64,000 bases of DNA, from NCBI RefSeq assembly GCF_900100345.1, contig NZ_FMTT01000002.1, forward strand, positions 1-64,000, read 5' to 3'. Source of the stretch: Paenibacillus tianmuensis. Its GTDB lineage: Bacteria; Bacillota; Bacilli; Paenibacillales; NBRC-103111. The translations under genes and the position numbers were made by a program. Below the pieces are notes generated by a model, which was not told the DNA's origin, did no database searches, and was given only the letters and a program-made list of their open reading frames with translations. Shown in pieces: positions 45,501 through 55,405 of this stretch (position 1 is the first letter of the stretch; each line of letters opens with the position of its first letter).

Positions 45501-48236
45501 CACGGTCAGCTCGCAATCCGCTACAAAGTACGCGCACAAGTACTTCTGGCCAGCTTCGTCTTCCCGTGCGATTACAACGACCTCTTGTACGGAGTCCGTC
45601 TTTAACAACTGGGCCTCGACCTCGCCGAGCTCAATCCGGTAACCGCGGATTTTAACCTGATGGTCAATCCGCCCCAAATATTCGATGCTGCCGTCCGGGA
45701 GCCAGCGGACCAAATCCCCGGTTCGATACATCCGCTCTCCGGGCTCGAACGGATTGTCCACGAACTTCTCTGCGGTCAAATCGGCACGGTTTAAATAGCC
45801 CCGCGCCAGCCCGTCTCCGGCGACATACAGCTCTCCCGGAATGCCGATAGCTTGGGGACGTCGCCACTCATCGAGAACGTAAGCGCGCAAGGTCGGTATA
45901 GGTTGGCCAATATTGCTTTTGCCTTGCGCGATCTCCACTTCGGTAATTTCTTTATAGGTTACATGCACGGTCGTTTCGGTAATTCCATACATATTGATGA
46001 GCCGGGTATCCGGGTATTTCGTCTTCCAGTCTTTCAATAAAGACGGGCTCAGCGCCTCTCCGCCAAAAATCACCTTCCGCAGCTTCAATTCGTTCCCCGG
46101 GCTCATTAACTCCTCTTGAAGGAGCTGGTAAAAATAGGTCGGCGTTTGATTCAAAACCGTGACCTTCCGGGTTTTCAGCAGTTGAAGGAATTGCGCGGGA
46201 CTTTTTGCCGTCAGTTGAGGCACGACGATCAATGTCCCGCCATAGAGCAGCGCCCCGTACATTTCCCACACCGAGAAGTCGAAGCAGAACGAATGAAATA
46301 ACGTCCATGTATCGGAAGCGTTAAAATCGAACAAATTTTTGCTGTTAAACAAGAGGCGAACGACGTTTTTGTGCTCGATCAACGTGCCTTTAGGCTTGCC
46401 AGTCGTTCCGGAGGTATAGATTACATAAGCCAGATGATTCGGCCCGGAAGCCGGTTCCAGATTCGTGTCGTCCTCGCGGTACGCTGCCGGATCGTCCAAG
46501 TCCACCAGCTTACCTCCGAACGGAATGCGCCCCTTGAGATGATGCTGAAGCAAGAGCAGTCGTACACCGGAATCCTCAAGCATATACTGAATGCGTTCTT
46601 CCGGATATTCCGGGTCGACCGGCACATACGCGCCTCCGGCTTTCAAGATGGCGAGCAGCCCAACGATCATCTCGACGGAACGGTCGGCCACGATCCCGAC
46701 CAGCGAATCCGCCCCGACCCCTTCGGCCCTCAACGTTCGCGCCAGCCGGTTCGCCCGTTCATTGAGCTCTCCATACGTCATTTGCCGATCTTCGAATCGA
46801 ACGGCCACGTGCTCCGGCGTACGCGCAGCTTGTTCTTCAAACAGGCCATGAATCGTTTTTTCCCGGGGATAGTCAGCAGCCGAATCGTTGAACAGCGTCA
46901 ATACCTTTTGCTTTTCGTCGTCACCTATCAGCGATATGCCGGATATTTTTTGATAGGGATCGCGAATCATATTTTCAATAACGGCAAGAAGATGTTGAAC
47001 GATGCTTACGATTTCGTTTTCTTCAAATAAATGAATTCGATAATCCATATGCAGGGCAAGCTGCTGCTCATCAAGCATTTCTACGATATGAAGGATAAAA
47101 TCGTTCACTTCATCCCCGCAAAAATCATAGTCCGTTTGGATACGAACACCGTCCAAATCGACCCAGCTCACCGGCCGGTAGTTAATCGAAATGCCGAACA
47201 GCCGCTGCAGGTCTTGATTCCGGTGAATTTCCCGCAAATCCTGAATCAACTGATTATACGGATACCTTTGATGGCGCAAGACGGAAAGCTGCTCCTTGAC
47301 TACCCTTTGCAAAAATGACATCAAGTCGGCTTCCGGGTCTACAAAGGCCCGGGCGGTAACGGTGCTTACCAGCATCCCCATCATGTTTTTTTCTTTCTTG
47401 GTCGTCCGGTTCCCGTAGGCGGTGCCGATGGTTATGTCCTGCTGGGTCGTAGCTTTATACATGTAAATATACATGGCCGCCATAAATAAATGAAACAAGC
47501 TGATTTGATGCTCCTGGCAAAAGACTTTTACATCGTTATAAAGCGTCTGATCGACAATAAACTCTTTCCGGTTTGCCGCCGTGCTAAGCGATAAGGGATT
47601 GTAAGGCTTAAATCCAGTCATCTCGGGCAAGTAGGAAAACTTCTCAAGCCAGTACGCTTTATCCTTTTGATAGCGATCCGACCGTTCGTAGGTTTGTTCC
47701 GTCTGAATATATTCGATAAACGATTGCTCTTCTCCCACCCGAGGTTCCAGTCCGTTCATCAGATCGATATAATACTCGCACAGTTGGTTTCCGAACAGAA
47801 CGATCGAAATGCCATCGGAGATAATATGATGAATTTTCATGTTCAGCCAATATTCTTCATCATGGATTTTAATAAATACAAATTGAAAGAGCTCGGAATG
47901 AAACAGCTTCAGAGGTGTCCGTATATGGCGTTCCAACCATGTTTCCGCTTCAGCGAGGCTCTTGAAATCCGACAAATCCAAGCATTCGAATTCCTTCTCC
48001 TCATAGGGGACGACATATTGCTGCGGCAGGCCGTTCTCGGACGTGATCCGGGTCCGAAACGAATCATATTGGCGAATCACCAGGTTCATGGCCTGCTTAA
48101 AGGCATCGAGGTTTATTTTCCCTTTCATTTTCACAGTTCCCGATAGCAGCGCCGCTGCTGTATCCGGGTACATCAATTCGGTATACCATATCCGCTGTTG
48201 AGCGTTCGTTAAGGGATATAAAGGGGTAGCATTCAT
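33549..48236 (-). CDS. Four-module nonribosomal peptide synthetase with terminal thioesterase
   Basis: A 4895-residue NRPS; the ATG at 48236 follows AGGAGG. Domains by approximate position: C1 48236-46900 (starter-like, HHIISDG), A1 46880-45370, T1 ~45235 (GGHSLRA), C2 45060-43760, A2 43740-42250, T2 ~42150 (GGDSIKA), E 41990-40660, C3 40600-39260, A3 39200-37710, T3 ~37590, C4 37420-36130, A4 36090-34560, T4 ~34440, thioesterase 34270-33549 (GYSIGG). Hand-read ten-residue codes are DFWNIGMVHK (Thr), DAWVIGAICK (Phe/Trp-like), DGFFLGVVYK (Ile) and DMKDVGVVDK (Glu-like). The E domain makes residue 2 D. I predict an acyl-Thr-D-aromatic-Ile-Glu product, cyclised or released by the thioesterase. 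The first three modules (C-A-T, C-A-T-E, C-A-T, Thr first) parallel FusA of fusaricidin, which has six. Confidence 0.93.
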   Translation of the reverse strand: MNATPLYPLTNAQQRIWYTELMYPDTAAALLSGTVKMKGKINLDAFKQAMNLVIRQYDSFRTRITSENGLPQQYVVPYEEKEFECLDLSDFKSLAEAETWLERHIRTPLKLFHSELFQFVFIKIHDEEYWLNMKIHHIISDGISIVLFGNQLCEYYIDLMNGLEPRVGEEQSFIEYIQTEQTYERSDRYQKDKAYWLEKFSYLPEMTGFKPYNPLSLSTAANRKEFIVDQTLYNDVKVFCQEHQISLFHLFMAAMYIYMYKATTQQDITIGTAYGNRTTKKEKNMMGMLVSTVTARAFVDPEADLMSFLQRVVKEQLSVLRHQRYPYNQLIQDLREIHRNQDLQRLFGISINYRPVSWVDLDGVRIQTDYDFCGDEVNDFILHIVEMLDEQQLALHMDYRIHLFEENEIVSIVQHLLAVIENMIRDPYQKISGISLIGDDEKQKVLTLFNDSAADYPREKTIHGLFEEQAARTPEHVAVRFEDRQMTYGELNERANRLARTLRAEGVGADSLVGIVADRSVEMIVGLLAILKAGGAYVPVDPEYPEERIQYMLEDSGVRLLLLQHHLKGRIPFGGKLVDLDDPAAYREDDTNLEPASGPNHLAYVIYTSGTTGKPKGTLIEHKNVVRLLFNSKNLFDFNASDTWTLFHSFCFDFSVWEMYGALLYGGTLIVVPQLTAKSPAQFLQLLKTRKVTVLNQTPTYFYQLLQEELMSPGNELKLRKVIFGGEALSPSLLKDWKTKYPDTRLINMYGITETTVHVTYKEITEVEIAQGKSNIGQPIPTLRAYVLDEWRRPQAIGIPGELYVAGDGLARGYLNRADLTAEKFVDNPFEPGERMYRTGDLVRWLPDGSIEYLGRIDHQVKIRGYRIELGEVEAQLLKTDSVQEVVVIAREDEAGQKYLCAYFVADCELTVSELRGALSQELPGYMIPSYFVQLERMPLTPNGKLDRRALPAPEGTLQTGTEYVAPRTSTEAKLAQIWQELLGLQRIGVKDHFFDIGGHSLRATLLTARIHKEMNGSLSLRDVFQAPTIEQMAQLLVSRERLAYASIPAVGESAYYPVSSAQKRLYVLRQLEGGDIVYNMPGVMTVEGALDRERFEDAFRQLILRHEALRTSFEVVDGEPVQRVHSSVAFAVGYAQAGQEEAEERLRGFVRAFDLDQAPLLRVELVQLEQERHLLLFDMHHIISDGVSIGILTEELVRLYGGEELPPLRIQYKDYAAWQQAELSSETMSKQETYWLDVFSGEISVLDLPTDYRRPAVKSFAGDTFEFVIGKRRSEGLRTIVAQTEATMYMVLLAVYTTLLSKYSGQEDIIVGSPIAGRPHAELESMVGMFVNTLAIRTYPAGEKTFGDYVREVKETSLKAYENQDYPFEALVEKLDVKLDLSRNALFDTMLVLQNTVPGKQEIEGLQFKAYPHRSHVAKFDLTLNVEEDEEELVCFFEYARTLYKPETVEQLTKHLLQVIDAVIGAPQTKLSSIEIITAEEKSRILDAWGDTKADYPQEKTVHQLFEEQAERTPERIAVVFEESRLTYRELNQQANRLARMLRAEGVQAGQLVGLMTERSIETIVGLFGILKAGGAYVPIDPEYPEERIRYMLKDSGAKLLLTQQRLRECASFAGKLALLDDEEIYDDDSSNLESIAGPHDLAYVIYTSGTTGKPKGVLVEHRGLCNLKPFFERTLRVNERDKVVQFASLSFDASCWETLMALFNGATLCIPSAATILDYPLFVGFMNDNGITTAVLPPAYATYLEPDSLPALKRLITGGSASSTELVRKWRDKVEYFNAYGPTEDSICTTIWADSAGTMDDRSVSIGHPIFNHRIYIVDAHHHLLPVGVPGELCIAGVGLARGYLNRADLTAEKFVDNPFEPGKRMYRTGDLARWLPDGSIEYLGRIDHQVKIRGYRIELAEVEAKLLNADSVQEAIVLAHEGEGGQKDLCAYFVAGRTLTVGELRAALAVELPGYMIPSYFVQLERMPLTPNGKVDRKALPAPEGSVRTGAEYVAPRTPAEQALASVWQGVLGVRMIGIRDNFFELGGDSIKAIQVSSRLLQAGYKLEMKDLFKYPIVAELSPHLQAASRIAEQREVSGATKLTPIQHWFFKRQTADLHHFNQAVMLHREGGFDEAVLRLAIRAMAEHHDALRLVFRQTERGIEAWNRRADEGELYSLDVFDFTGEADCAAIVEAKASEIQSGISLSEGPLMKLGLFRCADGDHLLIAIHHLAVDGVSWRILFEDLTAGYEQAASGQTADGQAIRLPHKTDSFKLWAERLSLYANSPAMESERAYWRQLRQTKTEPLPKDDAQERALERDSETITIRWTEKETEQLLKQAHRAYNTETNDLLLAALGMAVHEWSGIGQVLVNLEGHGREPIIPDIDITRTVGWFTSQYPVVLDMGADRDVSRRIKRVKEELRQIPHKGIGFGILSYLTALEEDSSLEVKPDIRFNYLGQFDQDLSTNGLQVSPYSTGTAMSGNAERHCALDINGMIAGGALTLTIGYSGKQYRRETMERFSGLLRASLQEIIGHCVAKERTELTPSDVLLKGLAIEELDALVEQTGHLGDIENVYKLTPMQKGMLFHSLLEPDSGAYFEQAAFDLRGTFDVEAFAKSLDALVQRHDVLRTNFYNGWKDLPLQIVYRNKKRSFAYEDLRGMDEAERNAYIEAYAAEDKARGFDLTQDGLLRVSILRTGEEAYRMLWSFHHIIMDGWCLPLITQEVFEHYFAIRERRQPSLAPTLPYSRYIEWLDRQNDEEASRYWLGYLEDYEQHTTLPFASLTGKEKGYVSEQFECDLGMELTRRIEEAAKQHQVTVSTLMQAVWGLMLQKYNGQRDVVFGSVVSGRPTEIPGIESMIGLFINTIPVRVRTEEHATFAEAVKKLQEQYLASHAYDTYPLYEIQAQAGQKQPLITHIMVFENYPVEQQMLQLGSGSPADFEITDAEMFEQTSYDFNLIVLPGEAFRIVFRYNASVYEPASIERIQRHLVHMLNQIANDPHIKLSELELVTPEEKALMRSIGETATSDYPKNKTLQQLFEEQAERTPDAVAVIFGDKQLTYGELNERANGLARTLRTEGVGPDQPVGFMVERSLEMIVGIFGILKAGGAYVPIDPEYPEERIRYMLEDSGAKLLLTHPQVQRKVNFAGIVLDLTDLRHYQAGKDNLPPLHGSETLACIMYTSGSTGNPKGNLTMHFNISRVVKETNYIRFTPKDRVLQLSSFSFDGSTFDIYGALLNGAALVLIARDEVMDARELSRVLLAQRITKCFMTTALFNTLVDIDVDCLATLEAVLLGGEKVSAGHVRRALARLGPGRLIHVYGPTESTVYATYYRIDHLDEKAGTVPIGKPVSHTSVYVLDRDQRLLPAGIPGELYIAGDGLARGYLNRPELTDEKFIPSPFSPGGRLYRTGDLVKWLEDGNLEYISRIDAQVKIRGYRIELGEVEKQLLKAEAVQEAVVIALEDEGGHKRMGAYFVADKILTAGELRAALAQELPEYMIPSYFVQLERMPLTPNGKIDRKALPAPEGSASGGSEYTAPRTPLEAKLVRIWKELLGLEKVGVKDNFFELGGHSLRATTLVSKVHKEMNVEFPLRDVFRCVTVEEMAQAIARMEERLYVSIPKIEEKKYYALSSAQKRLFILHQLEGAEQSYNMPGVMMVEGLLDRHRLEKAFRQLIRRHETLRTGFETVNGEPVQRVHPEVTFAAAYVEAREEDATKHVRSFVRAFDLQQPPLLRVGLIELGAERHLLMLDMHHIISDGVSVNILIEEFVRLYEGAELPPLRIQYKDYAAWQQAEVRSERMNRQEAYWLDVFHGEIPVLDLPTDYPRPAVRNFEGDTVTFAVGQAGSERLRQLAAQTGSTLYMVLLAAYMTLLHKYTGQEDVIVGTPVAGRPHADLEPVIGMFVNTLALRSYPAGEKTFLGYLQEIREHALKAYEHQDYPFEELVEKLNVKRDMSRSVLFDTMFVLENMEEGVLGIEGLSFKPYPSGHDAVKFDLTLSAVEAGDELEFGLRYAGALYKRETVERMAGHFVRLLGAIADNPQAKLAELEMITPEEAAQLQSEFNDTADDRYPQNKTLYAVFEEQVERSRDRIAVVFEDDQLTYGELNERANRVARVLRARGVAADQPVAMLVERSLEMIVGMLAVLKADGAYVPIDPQHPEDRIRFVLEDSGAKLLLTQSWQQTKAVDFRGEVLCLDEAGLYEGPAEHGANLEPVSTANNLAYLIYTSGTTGQPKGVMIEQRSVVNFTLSLFEPIYAAHPEYRNMAQLAPYVFDMSVKPIYGALLLGLTLHIVPEETRMDGEKLLKFFREHDIDITDATPTYLAILVQAAEAGSSAAGAKHYVIGGEALTTKLVKSFWSTFGEQVKLTNVYGPTECTVDSTIYEVEPQRLAKLADTVPIGRPLPNQKIWILDAGQRLVPIGVAGELHISGAGVARGYNRRPELTEEKFVPNPYETGGRMYKTGDLARWLPDGTIEYLGRIDHQVKIRGYRIELGEVEAQLLKVEPVQEAIVLAREDESGAKQLCAYFLAARSLTVNELRAALSREIPAYMIPSYFVQVERMPLTPNGKIDRKALPAPEGSVPTGMEYVAPRTSLEARLTEIWQEVLGLPNIGVQDNFFDLGGHSLKVLQMLQKVSVELDVQVPLHTVFKMPTVEDMAYEIGKREAEKAFGSEENDIVRLNEKGPVNVFCFPPLAGYGIGYYEMARQLENHCVVYGLEFIGDRSSHEDMLEQYIDSIRSIQQQGPYIFLGYSIGGSLAFEVTKAMENRGYQVSDIIMIDTLRRTETIESSPEGTSDQIEQILAGLSDTYKSYLTEPSVREKVKNKMYAYALYRDGLLNTGAVQANIHALVAGGSAAGIAAPDDALLWRQATLNHYAEYEVVGSHDVVLDAGFIEENAKVLRTIVKKVIQETRQLNPTLL

Positions 48237-48309
48237 GCGATTCGTTCCTCCTGTTCTAGCAGATATCCGGTGTAAGCTGGCAGTCGGCTTAAGCGTCGCC
48301 TCCCGACGG

Positions 48310-48720
48310 CTATTTTTGTACGAAAACCACGATTTCCTCCGCTCTGACAATGACCCGGTCTCCTACGGTGGCCAGCCCTTTGCCAAGAAGGTATCCTCTT
48401 CTTTGTTTGCTTACCTCGAAGTAAAGATCCAAACGATCGCCAGGCTGTGCCAGCGATTCCATTTCAACATGATTTAGCGAGGATAAGAAGGCTATTCCTT
48501 TTTCTTCCGTCGCGGAAAAAGCACTTAACTGCGCCAAGGCTTCGACCACCAGCATATGGGGCATATACGGATTCGCCTCGGTAATAAACCATTCGTTCCA
48601 ACTGATATTCTTGTACCCTCTAACCCATTTGGACGACTCGGCCTCAACAATTCTATCAATTAATAAAAACGGATAGCGGTGGGGCAGCGCGTCAGGAATA
48701 TGGATCGTGTCGTCTTTCAA
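48310..48720 (-). CDS. fusB: FabZ-like hot-dog protein (dehydratase homologue)
   Basis: A 136-residue hot-dog protein with FabZ landmarks [21 protein letters not shown] and [13 protein letters not shown], the last carrying the catalytic Glu. However, the FabZ segment G-H-F-P with the catalytic His is replaced: after NE this protein reads [17 protein letters not shown], so the His position holds Ala and the loop is about three residues shorter. It may be a non-dehydrating binding protein, or have altered chemistry. The start overlaps the FabF stop (ATGA). Position between FabF-like and NRPS matches, to my recollection, fusB in the fusaricidin operon; the symbol is given on that basis only. Confidence 0.75.
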   Translation of the reverse strand: MKDDTIHIPDALPHRYPFLLIDRIVEAESSKWVRGYKNISWNEWFITEANPYMPHMLVVEALAQLSAFSATEEKGIAFLSSLNHVEMESLAQPGDRLDLYFEVSKQRRGYLLGKGLATVGDRVIVRAEEIVVFVQK

Positions 48721-49970
48721 CTTACGTCAGCCTCTCCCTGCCACTTCCGGACAGCCAAACATACATTATGACCGCCAAACCCGAAGGAATTGCTTATGGC
48801 TGCGTGCACTTCGCGTTCCTGAGCCACGTGGGGCACAAAATTCAATTCGGGATCTTCCGGATCGTCGCAATTTAACGTGGGCGGCACTTTATTGTGAAGC
48901 AGGCTTTGCACGGTCGCAATCAGCTCGACACCGCCGGCTCCTCCCATCAAATGTCCGGTAACCGATTTGATCGAGCTGATGGCGATGTTGGGAGCGTGCT
49001 CGCCGAACACGGTTTTGATCGCGTTGATTTCCATCCGATCGTTGAACGGCGTGCTTGTCCCGTGGGCGTTGATATAGCTAATGTCCTCGGGCGCTAATCC
49101 CCCGTCCCGCAGAGCAATCCGGATCGCTTCCGCAGGCCCGGACCCCGACGGATCGGGAGCCGTGATATGATACGCATCCGTGGTACAACCATAACCGACC
49201 AATTCGGCCAAGATATTGGCCCCCCGATTCAGCGCGTGCTCCAGCTCTTCTAGTACGACCAAGCCCGCGCCTCCGCCGATCACGAATCCGTCGCGGTTGC
49301 GGTCAAAGGGGCGGCTCGCTTGCTGAGGCTGATCGTTGCGCCTTGATAAGGCATGAATGTTGGAAAACGATGCCAGATCAAGCAGGCTGAAATTGGCCTC
49401 CGAGCCTCCGGCGATGACAACATCCGCCGTGCCGTACTGGATCGTTCGCAGAGCCTCGCCGATCGCATTGCTGCCCGTGGCGCATGCCGTCACGACGGCA
49501 AAGGACGGGCCTTTGGCTCCCAAAGCAATCGAGATTTCCCCCGGCGCGGAATTGATCATCATCGACGATACATAGTACGGACTGACCCGCTTGGGACCGC
49601 TTTGGTTGAGCTTATCGTAGTTCTCTTCAATCACATCCAGTCCCCCGGCCCCCGATCCGACGATGACACCGATGCGTGGCGCATTTTTCTCGTCAATGTG
49701 CAGCTGCGCTTGCTCCACGGCTTGCTTGGCTGCTGCCAAGGCGAACTGGGTGAACTGCGCCACCTTATTTGCGTTCTTTTTGCTCATATACTGCAAAGGA
49801 TCGAAATTTTTCACCTGCGCCCCAATCTTTGTCGGCATATCTTTGGTATCAAAGGTTGTAACAGGACCGATTCCGCTTTTTCCCTCAAGAAGCGATGTCC
49901 AGAAATCATTCACATTGAGCCCAACCGGCGTTATTACGCCTTGCCCTGTTACCACGACACGTCTCTTCAA
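48717..49970 (-). CDS. fusC: 3-oxoacyl-ACP synthase II (FabF-like)
   Basis: A 417-residue ketosynthase starting at TTG with AAGGCGGG upstream. The catalytic triad is intact: Cys in VVTACATGSNAIGEAL, His in YINAHGTSTPFNDRMEINAI and His in SVTGHLMGGAGGVE. It condenses acyl thioesters with malonyl-ACP. In this operon it would elongate the unusual starter acid that is loaded on the NRPS. No ACP gene is present in the operon, so it must use the housekeeping ACP or one elsewhere. Operon order (AMP-ligase, ALDH, TPP enzyme, KAS, FabZ-like, NRPS) is as I recall for fusF to fusA. Confidence 0.9.
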   Translation of the reverse strand: MKRRVVVTGQGVITPVGLNVNDFWTSLLEGKSGIGPVTTFDTKDMPTKIGAQVKNFDPLQYMSKKNANKVAQFTQFALAAAKQAVEQAQLHIDEKNAPRIGVIVGSGAGGLDVIEENYDKLNQSGPKRVSPYYVSSMMINSAPGEISIALGAKGPSFAVVTACATGSNAIGEALRTIQYGTADVVIAGGSEANFSLLDLASFSNIHALSRRNDQPQQASRPFDRNRDGFVIGGGAGLVVLEELEHALNRGANILAELVGYGCTTDAYHITAPDPSGSGPAEAIRIALRDGGLAPEDISYINAHGTSTPFNDRMEINAIKTVFGEHAPNIAISSIKSVTGHLMGGAGGVELIATVQSLLHNKVPPTLNCDDPEDPELNFVPHVAQEREVHAAISNSFGFGGHNVCLAVRKWQGEADVS

Positions 49971-49987
49971 TACAATCCCGCCTTTTG

Positions 49988-51673
49988 TTATTTTTCATAA
50001 AGCGGAAAATCGCCGTAAATATGGCGGATCTTCTCATGCACGTCCTCAAGCCCAACCGGGATCATGACGACCACCAGTTTGTTCCTTTGAAATTTGGAGT
50101 AGGCAAGCTGCAGCTTCGCGCTCAGCTCTTCCTTTTCATGAATCACGATTTGCTCGACATGTTCGTGCTCCACGACGTTCATGTGCTCCAACGGCGTATC
50201 CGACACGAATTGAAACGGCTTGTCTTCGAAATTCAGCTGATTCAGCTGATATTGCAGCCATCCGTACCCGCCGTTACTCATGACAAGGTAAATCAGCGGA
50301 ATGCGGTACTGTACCGCCGTAATGAAATCGGATTTGAACAGATTAAACGCTCCGTCTCCTACCAGCGCCACGACCGGACGACGGTCCGCCACACTGGCTC
50401 CTACGGCTGCGGCTGCGCCGAAGCCCAGACTGGTCTGATCGCTCGGAACGATGGATAGGCTGTTTCCGGTAAACCGGCAATACGGATAAAAGTAAGACCA
50501 CATATCCTGCAGTCCGTTTTCCTGCACAAGGATGCAGTCTTCCGGAAACGCCGTTTGCAGGACGTCCAGCACTTCGGATACATGAATCGCAGCCCGTTTC
50601 TTGACCAGGTCCATATATTCTTCTTTCTTCCGAAACGCTTCCTGCTTGCAGCCTGCAATCCGGTTCAGCCATGCTTGATCCGGCTGCCGGTGAATATGGG
50701 ACAGCCAATGCCCCACCGCCGAATAACCGTCCCCCAGCACTTTGTCCCCACGATACTGATGGGAGAAGTCATTGACATTCACATTGACTTGAATGACCGG
50801 AGTATGTTCGAGTAAAACGTCCCATTCGAACGTTGCCGTTTCTTCCAGACGGCTGCCCAGCGTCAGGACGACATCCGCTTCTTCCCAGATGCGCCTTATG
50901 CTGTTATCCGTATATAGCCCGGCGACGCCGCAAAATAAAGGATCTTCTTCATCTACCGCCCCCCGGCCCGATGCCGTCGTAAACAACGCCGCCCCTAATT
51001 TGGCAGCTAACGGTTCGATGGAACCGCGCAGCCTCGGCTTCATGCCTCCGCCGACCAAAATCACCGGCCTGCGCGATTGTTGAAGGGCGGCCCAAGCCGC
51101 ATCAAGCTCGTACGGCGAAGGGGAGCAAGTCAATCTTTTCAACTTCGAAAACGGGAGCTTCACCGGCACCGTTTGCTCCGCAACATGCTCCGGCAGCTCG
51201 AGATAGACGGGACCTTTCCCGCCGTTGACGGCCACAAAGGCCGCTCTCTCCAACGCCCATACGAGTCGATCGGGATGCTCAACCCGATACGCCCATTTCA
51301 CCAAGGGCTTAACCACCGAGAGCTGGTCCGCTTCTTGGAAAGCCTTCGTCCCCAGTTTTTCACTGCCGGTTCCCGAGGCGATCAACAACAAAGGCACGCC
51401 CAGGTTCTGCGCTTCCAACAATCCCGTAACCGTATTCGTCAGCGCAGGCCCTTTCCCCACGATGCATACCGCCAATTGGTCGGACGTTAACGCGTAGCCC
51501 GAAGCCATGAACAAGCTGTTTCGTTGATCCCTGCAAAGGATGAAGCGAATGTCCGACGAAGAAAGCGAAGATAAGATTTTCAAATCATCGCTCGGCAGTC
51601 CAAAAATATACTCTACTCTCCATGACTGAAAGCAGCCGATAATTGCATCCCATGCCGCCATGCTCGTTCTCAT
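49988..51673 (-). CDS. fusD: Thiamine-diphosphate-dependent enzyme (acetolactate-synthase-like)
   Basis: A protein of about 561 residues in the acetolactate synthase/benzoylformate decarboxylase superfamily. The TPP motif reads GDGAFN followed by LVMSNGGYG. In the N-terminal domain the usual RHEQ loop with the cofactor-activating Glu reads CRDQRNSL, so Asp (residue ~49) stands in for Glu. I start at the ATG at 51673, whose ATGA overlaps the stop of the upstream ALDH-like gene, with AGAAGG before it. A 2-oxo acid decarboxylase or carboligase that makes an aldehyde for the neighbouring ALDH-like enzyme is the simplest reading, analogous to 2-ketoarginine decarboxylase (AruI) plus an aldehyde dehydrogenase. 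Substrate is unknown. Confidence 0.85.
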   Translation of the reverse strand: MRTSMAAWDAIIGCFQSWRVEYIFGLPSDDLKILSSLSSSDIRFILCRDQRNSLFMASGYALTSDQLAVCIVGKGPALTNTVTGLLEAQNLGVPLLLIASGTGSEKLGTKAFQEADQLSVVKPLVKWAYRVEHPDRLVWALERAAFVAVNGGKGPVYLELPEHVAEQTVPVKLPFSKLKRLTCSPSPYELDAAWAALQQSRRPVILVGGGMKPRLRGSIEPLAAKLGAALFTTASGRGAVDEEDPLFCGVAGLYTDNSIRRIWEEADVVLTLGSRLEETATFEWDVLLEHTPVIQVNVNVNDFSHQYRGDKVLGDGYSAVGHWLSHIHRQPDQAWLNRIAGCKQEAFRKKEEYMDLVKKRAAIHVSEVLDVLQTAFPEDCILVQENGLQDMWSYFYPYCRFTGNSLSIVPSDQTSLGFGAAAAVGASVADRRPVVALVGDGAFNLFKSDFITAVQYRIPLIYLVMSNGGYGWLQYQLNQLNFEDKPFQFVSDTPLEHMNVVEHEHVEQIVIHEKEELSAKLQLAYSKFQRNKLVVVMIPVGLEDVHEKIRHIYGDFPLYEK

Positions 51674-52893
51674 GCGTTGACCTTCTTCTCCGAAAGGCAT
51701 TCGGCGACAATTTCCGAAATCAGAATCGGTTTGGAGACCAGTTGCATATTGTAGAAAATGTAATTGGACATCGTTCCATAGCCGCCGAACGCTTTATTCC
51801 CCTGTTCGACATCCTCCAAGGTTTGATTGATGGTGAGCGTATGTTTTTTTTGCAACATATCGCTTAAATGCTCGGAACCGTACAGACTGCATCCCATAGC
51901 GCGTTCGCAAAAGTAGCTCGAATCGATCAGTTTGATTAACTGCTCGTCATCCCGGTAGCTCACGACGTTGAATACCGGGGAGAAGTACTCCGTAATTTCG
52001 AGCTCGTCCTCCAACGTACTGTACAAAATGGTCGGCTCCATCTTTTTGGTGCGGAAATCGATGCCCCCGCCGTAAATGATGTACTTGTCGTTGTTATTAA
52101 AATATTCCGATATGGCCGTCAGCGTATCTTTGTAAAAAATAGGCGAATAATTGGCGTTCGGGTCGTCATTGGCGCCGAAGCTCAACGCCTGTACCTTGTC
52201 CAGCAATAAGCTTTTGAAGCTTTCCGCAATGCTGTGGTGAACTAAAATAATGTCCGGCCCTAAGCAATCTTGACCCGAATTGAATAATCTCATTCGGATG
52301 ACATCTTCGGCCGCCAGCGGCAAATCCGCATCAGGACCGATGATGAACGGATTAATGCCTTGTCCAAAAAAGACATACAACTGTTCCTTCTTGATTTGCT
52401 TCTTGATTTGTTCCGCATTCTGATAAGTGCCGGTGAACACCACGATGTTGGCCCGGTTCACGGAATTTGTAAGAAAAGCTTTCTGGCTGACTTGCAGATG
52501 GCTGATCGGCAGTTGATGAATATCCTTCAGCTTGTCGTGCAGCATACTGACATATTCGGCCACGTGGGAAGAGGCTCTGAATTCGATTCGGGATACATAT
52601 AAGGATGGGATGAGCAAATATAACGCATACGAGTATAGAATCACATTGGAGGGCATAAACACGGACATCAATTCCTGGCAGGCAGGGCCGGACGTTTCTA
52701 CTTCCCGCATAGCGCCCTGTAGCGTGCGGATGGTAGAGTCAATTTCGGCATTAGCTGCCCGATACGACGAGATATTCGACAAAATGCTCAAAATCTCTTC
52801 CCGGTTTGTCGTCAAATAATCCGCACACCGGTCAATACTCTCATATCTTTCGGAAAAAACGGCATTTTGCTTCATTTCCAGATTCATGCTCAA
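51670..52893 (-). CDS. fusE: Aldehyde-dehydrogenase-superfamily protein, probably acylating type
   Basis: A 407-residue protein, shorter than the usual ~480. The nucleophile motif is present (MRLFNSGQDCLGPD) and the nucleotide loop reads VVFTGTYQNAEQ. The general base normally found in E-L-G-G-K is missing; that segment reads FGQGINPFIIGPDADL. Loss of this Glu is a hallmark of CoA-acylating aldehyde dehydrogenases and acyl reductases, which use a thiol in place of water. It could therefore convert the aldehyde from the TPP enzyme into an acyl thioester starter. GGAAAGG lies upstream of a TTG start; the ATG two codons on is an alternative. Gene order matches my memory of fusE. Confidence 0.82.
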   Translation of the reverse strand: MSMNLEMKQNAVFSERYESIDRCADYLTTNREEILSILSNISSYRAANAEIDSTIRTLQGAMREVETSGPACQELMSVFMPSNVILYSYALYLLIPSLYVSRIEFRASSHVAEYVSMLHDKLKDIHQLPISHLQVSQKAFLTNSVNRANIVVFTGTYQNAEQIKKQIKKEQLYVFFGQGINPFIIGPDADLPLAAEDVIRMRLFNSGQDCLGPDIILVHHSIAESFKSLLLDKVQALSFGANDDPNANYSPIFYKDTLTAISEYFNNNDKYIIYGGGIDFRTKKMEPTILYSTLEDELEITEYFSPVFNVVSYRDDEQLIKLIDSSYFCERAMGCSLYGSEHLSDMLQKKHTLTINQTLEDVEQGNKAFGGYGTMSNYIFYNMQLVSKPILISEIVAECLSEKKVNA

Positions 52894-52963
52894 AATATCG
52901 CTTCCTTTCCTCTATAAAATCATGTTTTGGGGGCATCGGGTGGCATATGCTGTGTTATGTTAG

Positions 52964-54400
52964 CTAAACCTTCCTTCTCTTAGCTGTGCGTTCGAGTTCT
53001 AGCCGATCGACTTTACCGTTTCGATTTAAAGGAAATTGGGGTATTAATAACAGCATATCGGGATACATGTAAGTGGGAAGCATTCGATTAATATTTTTAC
53101 GGACCAAAGATAATTCTTGCGAGGATTCACTTTCGACGAATATGACTATCATCGTTCCTTTGACATCGTCGTCCAACGTAATGACACAAGAACGATAACC
53201 CAGCCGGCTGATCTGGTTTTCGATATAGACAGGAGAAAACGTATACCCCATGCGGTTGACCGATCTTCCTTCTCTGCCGATGACATGCAGATTGCCTTCT
53301 TGCAAAAAACCGAGGTCGCCGGTCTTAAACCATTGATCCTGAAGGACCGATTTCGTGAGCTCTTCCTGGTTTAAGTACCCTTCCATACAGCCCGGAGTGC
53401 GTATCCAAATTTGCCCGAATTCCCCCCCGGCTTGCTCCTCCCCGTTTTGACCACGAATACGGACTTCGACCCCGGGAAGAGGCTTGCCGCAGCCCTCAGG
53501 GTGATCCAGCGTCCCCATGGTGACATTCCCCAGCTCCGACAAACCGTAGCCATTCAACAGAGGCTGTCCGAACACTTCAGCAAACTTCTCCTCCAAATCG
53601 TTCGTTAACGGGGACCCGCCGACACACCACATGCGGACTTGGGAGTTTCTTACTTGTTCCAATTGCTCCGGCTTTCTTGATAACATGCGGATGATCGTAT
53701 AATAGGCAGAGGGATTGGCGTCAACGACAGTGGCTTTTTCTTTCGTAATATGCGTAATGACACTCCATAGATTTTTACGGTTGCAGATAATCAAAGAACA
53801 TGACGTCAGCCACCAGGAGAAAATAAGAGAAATTCCATAAAAGTGGGAAAAAGGTACGATCGGGAGCAGGCAATCGCCCGGAACATAGCCCATCGCTTGG
53901 ACGGATAGCTTTATATTGTCCATAAATGAAGAGCCTGACTTCACGATTCCTTTCGGTTTGCCTGTCGTGCCGGAAGTATAAAGAATGAGCGCGTCTTGTT
54001 TCCGAATCCACTTGTCCATGCTCATCGAGGGTAAAGCAGTTCCCCCCAATAGCGCAGCGTCCCTTAATATATCTCCGATCAGTAAACTCTGGGCGTCCGG
54101 AAGATGGAGAGCCGTATCCGTAAGCAAGCAGCACGCTTCGACTTCCGCATAAATTTGGCTTAATTCGTCGGTGTTTATTTGTTCATCCACAACAGTGATC
54201 GAGACGGCAAGCCGGCACAAAGAGAACAAGGCGACAACAAATCCATATGAATTTTCCGCTTTTAAGACAACCCGGTCGCCTTCGGCAATTCCATTGAGAA
54301 TCAGCATGTGGCAGAACACATGAACATTGTTCTCAAAGCGGTCTCTCGTAAACAAGCTTTGGGGGGTAATAATCCGGCTGCCCGTTTGAGTTACAAGCAA
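52964..54400 (-). CDS. fusF: AMP-forming acyl-CoA/acyl-ACP ligase
   Basis: A 478-residue adenylating enzyme: [20 protein letters not shown] (A3), LLNGYGLSELG (A5), DQWFKTGDLGF (A7), HVIGREGRSVNRMG (A8) and the C-terminal Lys in PLNRNGKVDRLEL (A10). It activates a carboxylic acid as AMP ester and passes it to CoA or an acyl carrier, here presumably the acyl starter or the finished fatty acid before transfer to the first condensation domain. It starts at TTG, with AAAGGAG about ten bases upstream, directly after the FabI-like gene. It may equally supply the short starter to the KAS. Confidence 0.88.
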   Translation of the reverse strand: MLVTQTGSRIITPQSLFTRDRFENNVHVFCHMLILNGIAEGDRVVLKAENSYGFVVALFSLCRLAVSITVVDEQINTDELSQIYAEVEACCLLTDTALHLPDAQSLLIGDILRDAALLGGTALPSMSMDKWIRKQDALILYTSGTTGKPKGIVKSGSSFMDNIKLSVQAMGYVPGDCLLPIVPFSHFYGISLIFSWWLTSCSLIICNRKNLWSVITHITKEKATVVDANPSAYYTIIRMLSRKPEQLEQVRNSQVRMWCVGGSPLTNDLEEKFAEVFGQPLLNGYGLSELGNVTMGTLDHPEGCGKPLPGVEVRIRGQNGEEQAGGEFGQIWIRTPGCMEGYLNQEELTKSVLQDQWFKTGDLGFLQEGNLHVIGREGRSVNRMGYTFSPVYIENQISRLGYRSCVITLDDDVKGTMIVIFVESESSQELSLVRKNINRMLPTYMYPDMLLLIPQFPLNRNGKVDRLELERTAKRRKV

Positions 54401-54415
54401 AGGTCAATCACTCCT

Positions 54416-55186
54416 TTACATCCCTACGATATGGTAACCGGCGTCCACATGGATCACTTCCCCGGTGATTCCTCTCGAAAGCTTGGAAAGCAGGAACAAA
54501 GCCGTATCTCCTACTTCGGAGGCATCAATCGTCTTGCCGAGTGGCGTAATCTCTTCAATCTTTTTTAACATCGTATTAAAATCTTTTATTCCGTAGGCGG
54601 CTAAGGTGCGGATAGGACCGGCCGAAATGGCATTGACCCGTATATTGTGCTTTCCCAAGTCGCTGGAGAGATACCGGACGGATGCTTCCAAGGATGCTTT
54701 GGCCACTCCCATGACATTGTAATTTTTTATCGCGCGTTCGGCGCCGATATAGGTCATGGTAACGATACTCCCGCCTTCCGACATGAGCGGATAAATTTTG
54801 CTGCTAACTGCGGTTAGGGAGTATGCGCTAATTTCTTGAGCGATGCGAAATCCCTCGCGCGAGGTTTCGACAAACATTCCCTCCAAATCCTCGCCTTTGG
54901 CATACGCTATGCTGTGGACATACCCATGAAGGATACCAACGTTTTCCTTTAAAAAACGAGCCAATGCCTCGATCTCTTCATCGCTTCCTACATTGCAGGG
55001 AAAGGTAAGCGACTCGGGCAAGGTTTCAGCCAATTGCTTGACCCGCTCTTCCACCCGCTCGTTTTCGTACGTAAAGATTAGACGAGCCCCTTCGCCAGCC
55101 AAGGATTGGGCTGTTGCCCATGCAATGCTGCGGTTATTAGCCACCCCCATGATCAGAATCGTTTTGCCGGTTAACAAAGCCACCAA
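54416..55186 (-). CDS. fusG: Enoyl-ACP reductase (FabI-like)
   Basis: A protein of about 256 residues in the FabI group of short-chain dehydrogenases: LTGKTILIMGVANNRSIAWA as nucleotide loop, YVHSIAYAKGEDL, MTYIGAERAIKNYNVMGVAKA with the Tyr-x6-Lys pair, and AISAGPIRTLAA. It reduces enoyl-ACP with NAD(P)H. GGAGG favours TTG 55186 (or GTG 55183) over the GTG at 55192, which overlaps the ribosome site. It is the first gene of the operon and so an operon-specific second enoyl reductase, which could also affect FabI-inhibitor sensitivity. Matches my memory of fusG in position. Confidence 0.9.
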   Translation of the reverse strand: MVALLTGKTILIMGVANNRSIAWATAQSLAGEGARLIFTYENERVEERVKQLAETLPESLTFPCNVGSDEEIEALARFLKENVGILHGYVHSIAYAKGEDLEGMFVETSREGFRIAQEISAYSLTAVSSKIYPLMSEGGSIVTMTYIGAERAIKNYNVMGVAKASLEASVRYLSSDLGKHNIRVNAISAGPIRTLAAYGIKDFNTMLKKIEEITPLGKTIDASEVGDTALFLLSKLSRGITGEVIHVDAGYHIVGM

Positions 55187-55192
55187 AATCAC

Positions 55193-55405
55193 ACCTCCAA
55201 AAAAAGTATTTTATCACTTTTATATAAACAAAAAGGATAATTTCCATTGTAATCCTAATAGTATAATATTTTACATAATAGCAGATGCTCCAAATTTTTT
55301 AAACATTCAATTTCGCGTATAATATATAATTTCTCACTTTTTTAACGAATTACCATCCGAAAATATGACGTTTTTTCCATAATAATACTCATATTTTGTT
55401 TTATA
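55193..55405. other. AT-rich intergenic region upstream of the NRPS operon
   Basis: This very AT-rich region must hold the promoter for the minus-strand operon. Several -10-like elements are present on the minus strand (for example TGCTATTAT and TGATAAAAT), but none has a convincing -35 partner, so I do not call one. No gene is visible. Confidence 0.5.
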
